DNA of 64,000 nucleotides from Fictibacillus fluitans (GCF_030418125.1 NZ_JAUHTR010000002.1:124001-188000); one strand, 5' to 3'. Counted from the stretch's first letter, positions 1 through 9,031 are shown. Program-made: numbers and translations. Notes: generated from the letters alone by a model not told the origin.

Positions 1-21
1 GTGGAGCAGCAAGTAAAATAA
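1..21 (+). other. possible 3' end of an upstream gene
   Basis: The first seven codons read V-E-Q-Q-V-K-stop in frame 1, and the next gene begins 24 bases later with its own ribosome binding site. This could be the tail of a gene cut by the window edge. The stretch is too short to identify, so the call is a guess from position. Confidence 0.2.
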
Positions 22-45
22 AAAAGCTGAAAAGGGGCCGAGTCA

Positions 46-681
46 ATGAAAGTAAGCGGCAATTTGTATAAGTATTGTGATTGGATTATGAAATTTGGTT
101 ACCTTAATTTGCTGTGGATACTGTTTACGTTAATGGGTTTGATTGTGTTTGGATTCGTACCGGCTACAGTCGCCTTATTCACGATTACGCGTGCATGGGT
201 CAGAGGAAGCACGGAGATTCCAATGTGGTCTACCTTTATAAATGTATATAAAGCGGAGTTTGTTCAATCGAATAAAGCGGGATTCTTCTATATACTCGGA
301 GGCTGTATTTTATTTGTTGACGAACGATTCCTTGCCCAGTCTTCAGGCGGTCTTCATTTTATTATGGTGCCATTATTGCTGGTCGTTATGGTGCTTTTCG
401 GACTTTCTTTGCTGTACTTTTTTGCCGCATATGTGCATTTCGAGTTAAAGCCGTTTGCCTATATCAGATACTCGCTCATGATCAGTCTCTCTCAATTTCC
501 TTACACCGTCATGATGATCGCCGGAGTCTGGTTTTCGTATATGCTTCTCAAATACGTGCCTGGAGTCTTTCTGTTTTTTGGCGCAAGCTTACTGGCTTTT
601 ATGATGACGTGGGCGGCGAATCAGGCTTTTGTCAAAGTCCAGGCAAAGGCTGCCCATCTGCAAAAAGCAAGTAGTCTGTAA
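46..681 (+). CDS. yesL: YesL-like DUF624 membrane protein
   Basis: A 211-aa integral membrane protein with hydrophobic segments at about residues 17-47, 78-98, 106-132 and 155-190. The N-terminal pattern (a short amphipathic start, then a long hydrophobic block ending near an ALFTITRAWVRG-type stretch) is typical of the YesL/DUF624 family. Members sit beside carbohydrate ABC importers and glycoside hydrolases in Bacilli, but their biochemical role is unknown. The start has an AAGGGG-type ribosome binding site about 8 bases upstream. The gene lies 27 bp before a GH31 alpha-xylosidase on the same strand, so the two are probably the distal part of an operon for alpha-xylosyl saccharides whose transporter lies left of the window. 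Confidence 0.75.
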   Translation: MKVSGNLYKYCDWIMKFGYLNLLWILFTLMGLIVFGFVPATVALFTITRAWVRGSTEIPMWSTFINVYKAEFVQSNKAGFFYILGGCILFVDERFLAQSSGGLHFIMVPLLLVVMVLFGLSLLYFFAAYVHFELKPFAYIRYSLMISLSQFPYTVMMIAGVWFSYMLLKYVPGVFLFFGASLLAFMMTWAANQAFVKVQAKAAHLQKASSL

Positions 682-708
682 TTTTATAAAAAAGGTGGAG
701 AACAATGC

Positions 709-3024
709 ATGAAATTCAGTAATGGATGCTGGTTAAATAAAGAAGGCTATCAATTTTTTCACCCAACTGAGGTAAATGATACGAGAGTGACAGATAAGAA
801 GGTCACCCTTTATGCTCCATGCCGGAAAGTCAATCACCGCGGCGATACGTTGGATGGAGGGATGGTAACCATTGAGCTGTCCTCTCCCATGAATGATGTG
901 ATTAAGGTAAAAGCGTATCACCATAAAGGAGCTGTTAATCAAGGGCCTCATTTCGAGATTCATGAAGACAATGACGGGGCAGTAATGGACGATGGTGAGC
1001 AAGAACTGACCTTTTCGAGTGGCAGCCTGAAGGCCCGTGTAGATAAAGAGAATTGGAAGCTATCGTTTTACCATGAGGATGAACTGCTGGCTCAATCTGA
1101 CAGCCGGTCGATGGCGTATATTTTATCAGATGAGAAGCAGCCGTTTATGCGCGAGCAGCTTTCTCTGGATGTCGGGGAACTGATTTATGGGCTGGGTGAA
1201 CGTTTTACACCGTTTGTGAAAAATGGCCAAACCGTTGATATCTGGAATGAGGATGGCGGTACTGGCAGCGAGCAGGCATACAAGAATGTTCCCTTCTATG
1301 TCAGCAACAAAGGCTATGGCGTGCTGATCAACCATCCTGAAAAGGTATCCTTTGAAATTGGCTCGGAAAAAGTGTCAAAGGTTCAATTCAGCGTGGAAGG
1401 CGAATATCTGGAGTATTTTATTATCAACGGGCCAACGCTGAAAGATGTTTTATCTCATTACACCAAACTCACAGGAAGGCCGAGTCTGCCGCCTGCCTGG
1501 TCGTTCGGTTTATGGCTGAGCACCTCCTTCACGACCAATTATGACGAAGAAACGGTGACCAGCTTTGTGGAAGGAATGGAGCAACGGGATATTCCAGTGG
1601 ATGTTTTCCACTTTGACTGCTTTTGGATGAAAGAGTTCGAGTGGTCCAACTTTATTTGGGATGACCGGATGTTCCCGGATCCGGAAGGCATGCTAAGAAG
1701 ACTGAAAGACAGGGGCTTGAAAATTTGTGTGTGGATCAATCCGTACATTGCCCAAAAGTCCGAGCTTTTTGATGAAGGCATGGAAAAGGGATATTTGGTA
1801 AAACGGGCGGACGGCTCCGTTTGGCAGTGGGATAAATGGCAGGCCGGAATGGGGCTGGTTGATTTCTCTAACCCGGAAGCCTGCAAGTGGTATCAGGACA
1901 AGCTGGAAGTGCTGATTGAAATGGGCGTGGATTCGTTTAAAACCGACTTTGGTGAACGGATTCCAACCGATGTGGTGTACTTCGATCGATCGAACCCGCA
2001 AAAGATGCATAACTACTATACTCATCTTTACAACAAAACCGTGTTTGAATTATTGGAGCGGAAGCTTGGCAAAAATGAAGCGGTGGTTTTTGCCCGATCA
2101 GCTACTGTCGGGGGACAAACCTTCCCGGTTCACTGGGGAGGCGACAGCTGGTCCAACTATTACTCCATGGCTGAAACACTGCGCGGCGGCCTATCGTTCA
2201 GCTTATCTGGTTTTGCTTATTGGAGTCACGATATCAGTGGATTTGAAGCGGGAGCCACACCGGATCTGTATAAGCGCTGGACCCAGTTTGGCCTGCTTTC
2301 TTCTCACAGCCGCTATCATGGCAGCGGAGAGTACAAGGTGCCCTGGCTTTATGGCGAAGAAGCTGTTGACGTGTCCAGATATTTTACTCAGCTGAAATTA
2401 CGGTTGATGCCGTATCTGTTCAAGAACGCGGCAGAAGCTTCCCAAGCTGGAACTCCGATGATGCGGCCGATGGTGTTGGAATTTCAGGATGATCCCACCT
2501 GTCATTATTTAGATCAACAATACATGCTTGGGGACTCCCTGCTGGTTGCGCCGATTCTGAATGACCGAAGTCTGGCAAACTACTATCTGCCTCAAGGAAA
2601 ATGGACCAATTTCATCACAAACCATGTCGTAGAAGGCGGAAAATGGGTGAAGGAAGAGCATGGATACATGACCCTGCCGTTGATGGCTCGGGAGAACTCT
2701 ATTATTGTCATGGGGGCTGAGGGAAAGAGAGCCTCTTACGATTATACGGAAGATGTAACGGTTCATATTTTTGAGCTGCAGGATAATACGCCTGCAAGTG
2801 CGGATATCTATAACATTCATGGTGAGAAGGCAGCGGCAGTGACCGCGGTAAAAGAAGGGAACCGGATTAGTGTGAATGCGGAAGGGTTGAGTGGGTCTTA
2901 TCAGGTGGTTTTGAGGAATATCTTCGAGGTGGAAAGTGTTTCTTCTGGGGAGGTTATGCGGACAGAGGAAGGGACTTTGATTAGGGTTGATGGTGAGGGT
3001 TTTGGGGTGGAGTTAATATCTTAG
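709..3024 (+). CDS. yicI: alpha-xylosidase, glycoside hydrolase family 31
   Basis: A 771-aa cytosolic GH31 enzyme closest to YicI/XylS-type alpha-xylosidases, which release alpha-linked xylose from the non-reducing end of substrates such as isoprimeverose. The family nucleophile is Asp413 in the KTDFGERIP block and the acid/base is Asp479 in HWGGDSW. The (beta/alpha)8 barrel spans roughly residues 260-590, after an N-terminal beta-sandwich and before C-terminal beta domains. The length matches YicI (772 aa). No signal peptide is visible, so it acts on imported oligosaccharide. The start is the ATG after an AAGGTGGAG ribosome binding site. The KTDFGERIP context favours alpha-xylosidase over alpha-glucosidase, but substrate was not tested. 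Confidence 0.92.
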   Translation: MKFSNGCWLNKEGYQFFHPTEVNDTRVTDKKVTLYAPCRKVNHRGDTLDGGMVTIELSSPMNDVIKVKAYHHKGAVNQGPHFEIHEDNDGAVMDDGEQELTFSSGSLKARVDKENWKLSFYHEDELLAQSDSRSMAYILSDEKQPFMREQLSLDVGELIYGLGERFTPFVKNGQTVDIWNEDGGTGSEQAYKNVPFYVSNKGYGVLINHPEKVSFEIGSEKVSKVQFSVEGEYLEYFIINGPTLKDVLSHYTKLTGRPSLPPAWSFGLWLSTSFTTNYDEETVTSFVEGMEQRDIPVDVFHFDCFWMKEFEWSNFIWDDRMFPDPEGMLRRLKDRGLKICVWINPYIAQKSELFDEGMEKGYLVKRADGSVWQWDKWQAGMGLVDFSNPEACKWYQDKLEVLIEMGVDSFKTDFGERIPTDVVYFDRSNPQKMHNYYTHLYNKTVFELLERKLGKNEAVVFARSATVGGQTFPVHWGGDSWSNYYSMAETLRGGLSFSLSGFAYWSHDISGFEAGATPDLYKRWTQFGLLSSHSRYHGSGEYKVPWLYGEEAVDVSRYFTQLKLRLMPYLFKNAAEASQAGTPMMRPMVLEFQDDPTCHYLDQQYMLGDSLLVAPILNDRSLANYYLPQGKWTNFITNHVVEGGKWVKEEHGYMTLPLMARENSIIVMGAEGKRASYDYTEDVTVHIFELQDNTPASADIYNIHGEKAAAVTAVKEGNRISVNAEGLSGSYQVVLRNIFEVESVSSGEVMRTEEGTLIRVDGEGFGVELIS

Positions 3025-3039
3025 AGTATTGTATAGGTT

Positions 3040-3072
3040 AAGGTGATAACTGGTATTTGCAGTTATCACCTT
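3040..3072 (+). terminator. rho-independent terminator after the alpha-xylosidase gene
   Basis: A perfect 12-bp inverted repeat (AAGGTGATAACT and its complement) encloses a 9-base loop and is followed by a T-rich stretch. It lies 15 bases past the stop codon and closes the yesL/yicI transcription unit. Confidence 0.8.
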
Positions 3073-3203
3073 ATTTATTGATATTTCCTTGATGCTTGTC
3101 CTGCAGTGACTTACATAATTAGATTGAACGAATTAAGTGTAACGTGGAATGTTATTTTTCATAGAATAAAGTACAAGTTTTATGATACGGGGGATTGTAC
3201 TTT

Positions 3204-3884
3204 GTGAAGAAATTTAACAACTTGCAAAGGAGAGTAAAAGATTTAAGAAGAGGAACTTCCATAAACGTTTTTTTAAAAGATTCTTTGCAATCAATTAATA
3301 TTGTTTTTGTAAATTATCATTGCAGAACTAAATGTGTGACGGCTTTATCTGAAGGGAAAATAATTATTTTTAGTATTGAAGATATTGTGGGTGTTTTATT
3401 CCCGTTTTATATTGATACCAATCCGCCGGTCATTATCCCGTGCAGAGGTTGTTCAATTGTAGGTAGTGGAACTGCATCCCCAACTGCTGATTTATCGTAC
3501 TCTGTCTCCAATATGAATGTAGATTGTGATTGTGAAAATTCCCCGCTATTATTCGCAACCCAGAGAAGAATTATTCGTGTACCACTATCAGAAGAAATTA
3601 TTCAAGAGGAGCCCATAAATATGGAGCTTGAATTGAACAGTATTACATTAACAGGCCTTGCATATGATTTAACCACTACGACAATTATTATTGATCCTTT
3701 AACAATAGCAATAGATACATTTTTAATAGTGTATAGCTCTTCGGATGTTCGATGTGATAATACTGATATACCCTCTGGACCATATGTTCAGTTTATAAAG
3801 ACAGGAAGTAATACTTCTATTTTTAATTCAAGTTTTTTTGGCCCTGTTTCAATGACAGGAAGTATAACCATTAATAGTTGCTAA
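3204..3884 (+). CDS. hypothetical protein, possible spore-surface type
   Basis: I do not recognise this 226-aa product. No signal peptide or membrane span is visible. Residues about 20-60 alternate hydrophobic and polar positions around an INVFLKD start and an IEDIVGV end, resembling the small Sm-like beta-barrel modules of some spore coat proteins. The rest is Thr/Ser/Ile-rich with scattered cysteines (two CxC/CxxC-like pairs), predicted beta-rich, and ends in Cys. I placed the start at GTG 3204, 9 bases after a GGGGGA ribosome binding site; an in-frame TTG at 3195 lies too close to it. Codon use is more A/T-rich than in the neighbours. It is a single-gene unit between two terminators. The spore-surface idea is inference only. 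Confidence 0.6.
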   Translation: MKKFNNLQRRVKDLRRGTSINVFLKDSLQSINIVFVNYHCRTKCVTALSEGKIIIFSIEDIVGVLFPFYIDTNPPVIIPCRGCSIVGSGTASPTADLSYSVSNMNVDCDCENSPLLFATQRRIIRVPLSEEIIQEEPINMELELNSITLTGLAYDLTTTTIIIDPLTIAIDTFLIVYSSSDVRCDNTDIPSGPYVQFIKTGSNTSIFNSSFFGPVSMTGSITINSC

Positions 3885-3931
3885 AGCAGCAATGAAACTT
3901 CAACTTGCTTAAAGGCTATTTCATGGTGAAT

Positions 3932-3962
3932 AAAACCCGTACCGTCTATAGGTACGGGTTTT
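3932..3962. terminator. bidirectional terminator between convergent genes
   Basis: A perfect 12-bp inverted repeat AAAACCCGTACC with a 7-base loop carries A and T runs on both sides. It can therefore end transcription from the hypothetical gene on the plus strand and from the XRE/cupin regulator on the minus strand. Confidence 0.85.
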
Positions 3963-3979
3963 ATCCTTTTTAGCAATTG

Positions 3980-4537
3980 CTACAGGGACTGATAATTAAT
4001 TGTCATATTTATTCTTGTTAATTCGCTGCCCGGATTATGGTATGCATGGTGGCAGTTGGCTTTGAAACGGATGGATTGATCTTTTTCGAGTAAGTAGGTT
4101 TGCCCAGATATCGTTAATTCGAGCTGTCCATCAAATACTGTAATGTATTCTTCCGTGCCATCGTGATGAGGAGCTGCCTCTAAATAACCACCTGACTCAA
4201 TTTCTACCATATATATTTCGAACTGCTTGTTGTTTTCGAAAGGGAAATAGGGATACACTTTATATTTTCCATCGTTTTCGGGCAATTCCAATAAGTCCTC
4301 TTTTGAAATGATCGTTATATCGTTCGTTGATTCTTTAATGAGCGAAGTGAATGATACCTTTAGTCCATTTGCGATTTTCCACAGCGTTGTTATGGTTGGA
4401 ATCGATTCTCCGCGTTCGATTTGGCCTAACATCGTTTTGCTGACACCGGTCAACTCAGATACTTTATCCAAACTTAATTTATTTATCCTTCTGAATGCCT
4501 TCATGTTTTCAGCGACCACCACATGAATTTCCTTCAC
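3980..4537 (-). CDS. XRE-family regulator with C-terminal cupin domain
   Basis: A 185-aa transcription factor. Residues about 10-65 form an XRE-type helix-turn-helix (VSELTGVSKTMLGQIERGES core). Residues about 105-180 form a small cupin with an HHDGTEEY metal-site pattern, as in the SutR/PuuR-like XRE-cupin regulators that sense small ligands through the cupin. The start is a GTG after a GAGGGA ribosome binding site. It is divergent from a LysE-type exporter, sharing a 112-bp intergenic region with a 12-bp perfect palindrome, so control of the exporter and of itself is likely. The ligand is unknown; an amino acid is a reasonable guess from the neighbour. Confidence 0.85.
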   Translation of the reverse strand: MKEIHVVVAENMKAFRRINKLSLDKVSELTGVSKTMLGQIERGESIPTITTLWKIANGLKVSFTSLIKESTNDITIISKEDLLELPENDGKYKVYPYFPFENNKQFEIYMVEIESGGYLEAAPHHDGTEEYITVFDGQLELTISGQTYLLEKDQSIRFKANCHHAYHNPGSELTRINMTINYQSL

Positions 4538-4559
4538 ATATATCCCTCAATTTTTTTAT

Positions 4560-4640
4560 TTACAATATAACGTATAAATAATACAATTTAAAGTACATAA
4601 CGCTATAGCGTACATTTGTGCATTATAGCATACAAGGAGT
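4560..4640. promoter_or_regulatory. divergent control region with palindromic operator
   Basis: A perfect 12-bp palindrome ACGCTATAGCGT lies at 4600-4611. Related half sites flank it (TATAACGTAT near 4566 and TTATAGCATAC near 4624), giving three spaced copies of an ATA-RCG/CATA core. The region separates the XRE/cupin regulator from the LysE-type exporter and is the obvious binding place for that regulator. Confidence 0.55.
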
Positions 4641-4649
4641 GCTGCCATA

Positions 4650-5234
4650 ATGTCCGTGTTGTCACTGTTGGTTTATGCTTTTATTGCAAGCTTCACACCT
4701 GGTCCCAATAATATTATGTCATTGTATTTCGCCAATCAATTTGGTTTGAAACAGACGTTTAAATTTTGTGTAGGAGTGGGTTTGGGATTCTTCATGTTAT
4801 TGTCGATCGCAAATTATTTTACTGTTGCATTAACCACTGTTTTTCCAAAGCTTGAGGCCATTATGAAACTAGTTGGCTGCCTCTATTTGCTTTACCTGGC
4901 TTATAAGATCATGAAAAGCAAACTTGGGAAAGAACAACAATTCAACAGCCGGTACAACAATTTAAAATCAGGTGCGATGCTGCAATTTATCAATCCTAAA
5001 GGGACCGTTTATGCCATTACCGTTACGGCTACATTCATTGCTCCTTTTTACCAGCATTATTTGTCTCAATTCTTTTTTGTTCTCTTGTTGGCTGTCATTG
5101 GATTCATGGGAACATTCAGCTGGAGCTTGTTTGGGTCATTGTTTAAGAAGTGGATTGCACAATATCAGAGGGTTTTCAATATCACGATGGCTTTGTTGCT
5201 TGTTTATACGGCCGCTACGATTTTGTTTCATTAA
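4650..5234 (+). CDS. LysE/RhtB-family amino acid exporter
   Basis: A 194-aa inner-membrane exporter with about six hydrophobic segments. The N-terminal FTPGPNNIMS block is the family signature, and residues 106-116 hold the conserved QFINPKGTVYA-type second motif. Family members export basic amino acids, homoserine/threonine or related compounds by proton antiport. It is preceded by an AAGGAG ribosome binding site and lies divergent to an XRE/cupin regulator, an arrangement found for exporters induced by their own substrate. The actual substrate cannot be told from the sequence. Confidence 0.88.
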   Translation: MSVLSLLVYAFIASFTPGPNNIMSLYFANQFGLKQTFKFCVGVGLGFFMLLSIANYFTVALTTVFPKLEAIMKLVGCLYLLYLAYKIMKSKLGKEQQFNSRYNNLKSGAMLQFINPKGTVYAITVTATFIAPFYQHYLSQFFFVLLLAVIGFMGTFSWSLFGSLFKKWIAQYQRVFNITMALLLVYTAATILFH

Positions 5235-5237
5235 TAT

Positions 5238-5276
5238 AAAGCAACACCCCTACCATCTCGGCACGGGTGTTGCTTT
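5238..5276. terminator. terminator shared by lysE-type gene and ethanolamine permease gene
   Basis: A perfect 12-bp inverted repeat AAAGCAACACCC/GGGTGTTGCTTT lies between two converging genes. The A-rich and T-rich flanks allow function in either direction. Confidence 0.75.
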
Positions 5277-5285
5277 AGGTTCTTC

Positions 5286-6644
5286 TTAATTCACCGAAAC
5301 TCCCTCTTCCTCCGCATATGAAGCATCCGCTTGTCTCTTAAGACGGGCAGATCCATATAGCACATAGTAGACTAAAGAAATTAGGAAAATACCGAGAATC
5401 ACATAGATCAAAGGGACAGAAGCGCCAAACAGCATCATGTTGGTAGTCAGCACGCTGTATTTAATAATGCTGTACAAACAAACCAATCCGAGGATCAGGG
5501 CAATGCTTGGCACGACCGGATACTTTACCTTGAACGGACGGGCGAGCTCCGGTTCCTTTTTACGCAGGATGAAGAGGGAAACCATGCTGATGCAGTACAT
5601 CATCATCGCGCCAAAAACGGAAAGAATGATCAGCGCGTTGGCAAAACTTGCTGAACCCGCACAGATGACACCGATGGCTCCAGGGATCAAGAGGCCGCCG
5701 ACCGGAACGCCTTTTTTATTCGTTTTGGCAAGGAACTTGGGGAAGTAGCCATCACGTGCCAGGGCGTACGTTTGTCTGGAGAAGCCCATGATGATGCCGT
5801 TCAAGCTGGCAATCAGGCCGAACAATCCGATGATGGCAAGAGCCGTGGAAATGCCGTTGTCATAAACAGAGGAAAGCGCCTGTGGAAGAGGGTAATCCGC
5901 CAGCTTTCCGCTTCCGCCGCCAAGACCAGCCGTAACAAACAGCGTAAATAACGTAGCAGTCGCCAATGTGATAATGGCACCGATAAAGCCTTTGGGAATG
6001 TCTTTTCTCGGGTTCTCCACTTCTTCCGCAGCCATCGCTCCGCCTTCAATTGCCAGATAAAACCAGACAGCGAACGGGATAGCGGCCAGAACGCCTGTCG
6101 GGCCATTCAGAAAGGAGTTGCCGTTAAAGATGTTGGAGGCTTCCACATGAGGCAGGCCGGCAACATAAAAGATAGACAAGCCGATCAGTGCCAAAATAGT
6201 CGCAGTCAGCTCAATAACGGCAACTTCTTTTACACCGATCAGATTTAAAAGAATGAAGAAAATGAATGCGCCAACCGTGGCATACACCGGGTTCACGACT
6301 GGGATGAGGAAGTGAATGTACGCGCCGGTCGATACCGCAATGGCAGGAGGCGCAAATATAAATTCAAGCAGACAGGCCATGCCTGCCATATAACCGCCAA
6401 ACGGCCCCATCGCCCGTCTCGCATAAGCGGAAGGGCCGCCCGCCTGGGGAATGGAGGTGGAAAGTTCCGCATAGCTGAACATAAAGGTGGTGTAAAAAAC
6501 GGTCACAATCAGCGTAGCGATCGCTAGCCCGATAATTCCGCCTTGTTCAAACCCATAGTTCCACCCGAAATATTGTCCGGAGATTACCATACCTACTGAA
6601 ATTGCCCATAAGTGAATCGGTTTTAGCTGCTTTTGTAGCGCCAT
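5286..6644 (-). CDS. eat: ethanolamine permease, APC superfamily
   Basis: A 452-aa membrane transporter with 12 predicted spans and the APC-family GxxG-rich first helix (SVGMVISGQYFGWNYGFEQGG region). This block and the following GGPSAYARRAMGP segment match the Eat ethanolamine permease subfamily. It is the last gene of the minus-strand eutA-eutB-eutC-permease cluster, so it most likely brings ethanolamine into the cell for the lyase. A 262-bp gap holding a repeat element separates it from eutC, so it may be partly uncoupled from the upstream genes. Other amine or amino acid substrates remain possible. Confidence 0.85.
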   Translation of the reverse strand: MALQKQLKPIHLWAISVGMVISGQYFGWNYGFEQGGIIGLAIATLIVTVFYTTFMFSYAELSTSIPQAGGPSAYARRAMGPFGGYMAGMACLLEFIFAPPAIAVSTGAYIHFLIPVVNPVYATVGAFIFFILLNLIGVKEVAVIELTATILALIGLSIFYVAGLPHVEASNIFNGNSFLNGPTGVLAAIPFAVWFYLAIEGGAMAAEEVENPRKDIPKGFIGAIITLATATLFTLFVTAGLGGGSGKLADYPLPQALSSVYDNGISTALAIIGLFGLIASLNGIIMGFSRQTYALARDGYFPKFLAKTNKKGVPVGGLLIPGAIGVICAGSASFANALIILSVFGAMMMYCISMVSLFILRKKEPELARPFKVKYPVVPSIALILGLVCLYSIIKYSVLTTNMMLFGASVPLIYVILGIFLISLVYYVLYGSARLKRQADASYAEEEGVSVN

Positions 6645-6710
6645 CTTTTCTCCTCCTTTGTGTTTTATATATTGCTTTCGGACATTTTCGGATAAAGTCT
6701 TCCTTGATAA

Positions 6711-6880
6711 GTTGATTGAAGTGGAAGGTGCGAGACTCCAGCAGGAGATGCGGGACAGGTGAGACCAAGTAGGTGCTTGCGCTGGTAAAGAAGGCGATTG
6801 CGCCTGATGGGCTCAGCCCCGCCCTGCGAAAGTAGGCGCTCGCGCCGGTAAAAGCGAGCGACCTGGAACGGAAAGCAACC
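6711..6880. repeat. Bacillaceae-type intergenic palindromic repeat, copy 1
   Basis: The gap between eutC and the permease gene is filled by a GC-rich, partly palindromic, non-coding element. Its elements include GTGCGAGACTCC, GACAGGTGAGACC, several GCGC-rich short hairpins and a GGAACGGAAAGCAACC end. A shorter, reverse-oriented relative lies at about 62765-62860. Elements of this kind, spread between genes in many Bacillaceae, are probably non-autonomous mobile repeats. It may affect expression of the permease relative to eutABC. Confidence 0.6.
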
Positions 6881-6906
6881 ACTTCCCAAAAGCAACAAAG
6901 TAAAAC

Positions 6907-7620
6907 TTAAACAATAAGGTGTACACCGCTCGTCTTCTGCTGAAGCATCTTGTCAATCAAGGTTCCGATATGAGCGGCGGCTTCAATCGGAGGAGTGCCC
7001 CGCTTATGGATATTGGAGATGACCATTCGATCCGATTCCTTTTTGCCCTTGCCCGGCTGGTAGCACATATAGGCACTCATTGATTCGGCGCTCATCAGTC
7101 CCGGCCGTTCCCCGATCAAGAGCACAAGAGCTTTTGGCTTCAGAATTTCTCCAATTTGATCCATGCAGGCAACCCGCCCGCCTTTAACAAAAAAGGAGGT
7201 ACCGATCTGAAGATTGTAGGATTCGAGGGAATCAATCAGTGCTGGATACACATCGCCCAGGTTCTCTTCAATGGCTTTCGCGCTTAACCCGTCGGATACA
7301 ACGACCTGTACATCGGGTGTCTGCAGGCAGTTTTTCTGGAGGAGGGTTTTCGCTTCATCAGCCAGTAACCTTCCGTGGTCGGGTCGTTTTAAATAGTGTT
7401 CCATGGATTCCACTTGAGTGGTAACGGAGAAAAGGCTGAATTCAGAAAGGATACTCTCAGGCACGGTGCCGTATACCGAATCGACGGCAGCGGCGTGATC
7501 GGTCCGGAACTGAAGCACATCCCTGGTTAAGGGCCTTGTTCCTGTCCGTCCGACACCGATGCGGGCAGGGGTGAATTGTTTGAGCGTTTCAAGCGGATCT
7601 TTTTTTGAATTTGCCAACAT
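6907..7620 (-). CDS. eutC: ethanolamine ammonia-lyase small subunit
   Basis: A 237-aa subunit of the adenosylcobalamin-dependent ethanolamine ammonia-lyase, which splits ethanolamine to acetaldehyde and ammonia. Typical EutC blocks are visible: the N-terminal TPARIGVGRTGTRPLT segment, DGLSAKA around residue 110, and GERPGLMSAESMSAYM near residue 175, which lines the cobalamin site. It lacks the long N-terminal extension of enteric EutC, as is usual in Gram-positive and Pseudomonas forms. It follows eutB by 13 bp in the same operon. Confidence 0.95.
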   Translation of the reverse strand: MLANSKKDPLETLKQFTPARIGVGRTGTRPLTRDVLQFRTDHAAAVDSVYGTVPESILSEFSLFSVTTQVESMEHYLKRPDHGRLLADEAKTLLQKNCLQTPDVQVVVSDGLSAKAIEENLGDVYPALIDSLESYNLQIGTSFFVKGGRVACMDQIGEILKPKALVLLIGERPGLMSAESMSAYMCYQPGKGKKESDRMVISNIHKRGTPPIEAAAHIGTLIDKMLQQKTSGVHLIV

Positions 7621-7633
7621 GATAAGCCACTCC

Positions 7634-9010
7634 TTACGTTAAATTCAGAAAAATCGTCGGATCGCCGGCCTTGGAAGTAAACCGGCCGTTTTGCGTGATG
7701 CCTTGTTCTTCAAGCCATTGTGCAAAGAGGGGAGCAGGGGTCTGGCCCAGAACCTGACGGACGGTGGCGATATCGTGATAGCTCAGGGACTGGTAATTCA
7801 GCATACAGTCATCGGCCATCGGTACGCCGATCATGAAATTTACTCCCGCAGTTCCGAGCAGCATACTCAGGTTGTCCATGTCATTTTGGTCGGCGTCCAT
7901 ATGATTGGTGTAGCAGACGTCAACGCCCATCGGCAGGCCGTGCATTTTTCCCATAAAATGATCTTCCAATCCCGCCCTGAGAACCTGTTTGCTGTTATAC
8001 AAATACTCTGGTCCGATGAAACCGACCACGGTGTTTACGATGAATGGCTTATAATGGCGGGCGAGTCCGTAGCACCGTGCTTCAAGTGTCAACTGGTCAA
8101 TGCCAAAGTGAGCTTCAGAAGAGAGTTCGGAACCCTGTCCGGTTTCAAAATACCAGCGGTTTGGCCCGGCTGCTGTTCCTTTTTCGTGAATTAAAGCGGT
8201 CGCTTCATCCAGCATGGAGAGGGAAATGCCGAACGAGTCGTTGCCGGCTTCGGTACCGGCCAGGCTTTGAAAGATCAAATCGGCAGGCGCGCCTTTTTCG
8301 ATTGCCCTCATCTGGCTGGTCACATGCGACAGCACACAGTTTTGTGTGGGGATCGACCATTCATTGATTATATTTTTCGTTTCATGCAAAAGGGCATAAA
8401 TGTTGTCTGTCGTGTCGATGACAGGATTGATTCCGATGACGGCGTCACCAATCCCGTAGCTCAACGCTTCATATAAAGAGGCTCTCATGCCTTTAATGTT
8501 ATCGGAGGGGTGATTGGGCTGGGCTCTGGAAGCGAGTACTCCTTTTTGCCCAATCGTCGTCTGGCACGTGGTTTGCACCTCGATTTTGGAAGCAGCCTGA
8601 ATCAAATCCAGATTGGACATGATTTTGGCCACTGCCGCAATCATTTCACTGCTCAACCCCTGGCTGAGTGTTAACAGATCATCGCTGGCGTGCTGGTCGG
8701 ACAGGATATATTCCCTCAGTTCGGCGACGGTCCAGTTTTTAATAATTTCGTAGACGGCAGGATCCAACTGGTTTTCAATGAGTGCGGACACATTGTCTTC
8801 ATCGGGACTGAGCAGCGGGTAATTCCGGATTTCTGAAAGTGTGAGATCAGCCAGCACCTGCTTGGCGGCCATCCGTTCTTTCATGGAGCTAGCGCTGATT
8901 CCAGCCAGTTCGTCCCCGGAACGTTCTTCATTTGCTTTGGCCATGATTTCCTTCAGACTATGAAATGCAAAGGTTTCTCCTAATAAGGTCGTCGTTTTAT
9001 CCATGGTCAT
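7634..9010 (-). CDS. eutB: ethanolamine ammonia-lyase large subunit
   Basis: The 458-aa catalytic (TIM-barrel) subunit of B12-dependent ethanolamine ammonia-lyase, of normal length for EutB. Family blocks are seen across the protein, including TCQTTIGQKGVLASRAQPNHPSDN-like and FIGPEYLYNSKQVLRAGLEDHFMGK-like stretches and the CYTNHMDADQNDMDNL region near residue 365. Together with EutC it forms the active hexameric lyase. Expression is coupled with eutA upstream (21-bp gap) and eutC downstream (13-bp gap). No shell protein, EutE, EutD or EutG gene is nearby, so acetaldehyde must be handled by enzymes encoded elsewhere. Confidence 0.96.
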   Translation of the reverse strand: MTMDKTTTLLGETFAFHSLKEIMAKANEERSGDELAGISASSMKERMAAKQVLADLTLSEIRNYPLLSPDEDNVSALIENQLDPAVYEIIKNWTVAELREYILSDQHASDDLLTLSQGLSSEMIAAVAKIMSNLDLIQAASKIEVQTTCQTTIGQKGVLASRAQPNHPSDNIKGMRASLYEALSYGIGDAVIGINPVIDTTDNIYALLHETKNIINEWSIPTQNCVLSHVTSQMRAIEKGAPADLIFQSLAGTEAGNDSFGISLSMLDEATALIHEKGTAAGPNRWYFETGQGSELSSEAHFGIDQLTLEARCYGLARHYKPFIVNTVVGFIGPEYLYNSKQVLRAGLEDHFMGKMHGLPMGVDVCYTNHMDADQNDMDNLSMLLGTAGVNFMIGVPMADDCMLNYQSLSYHDIATVRQVLGQTPAPLFAQWLEEQGITQNGRFTSKAGDPTIFLNLT

Positions 9011-9031
9011 TCTCCTTGAAAGTGGTTTGGA

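Noticed and set aside
7691-8194. Plus-strand frame over eutB
   Set aside because: Shadow of a strongly conserved gene on the other strand; its residue pattern follows from eutB codon use.
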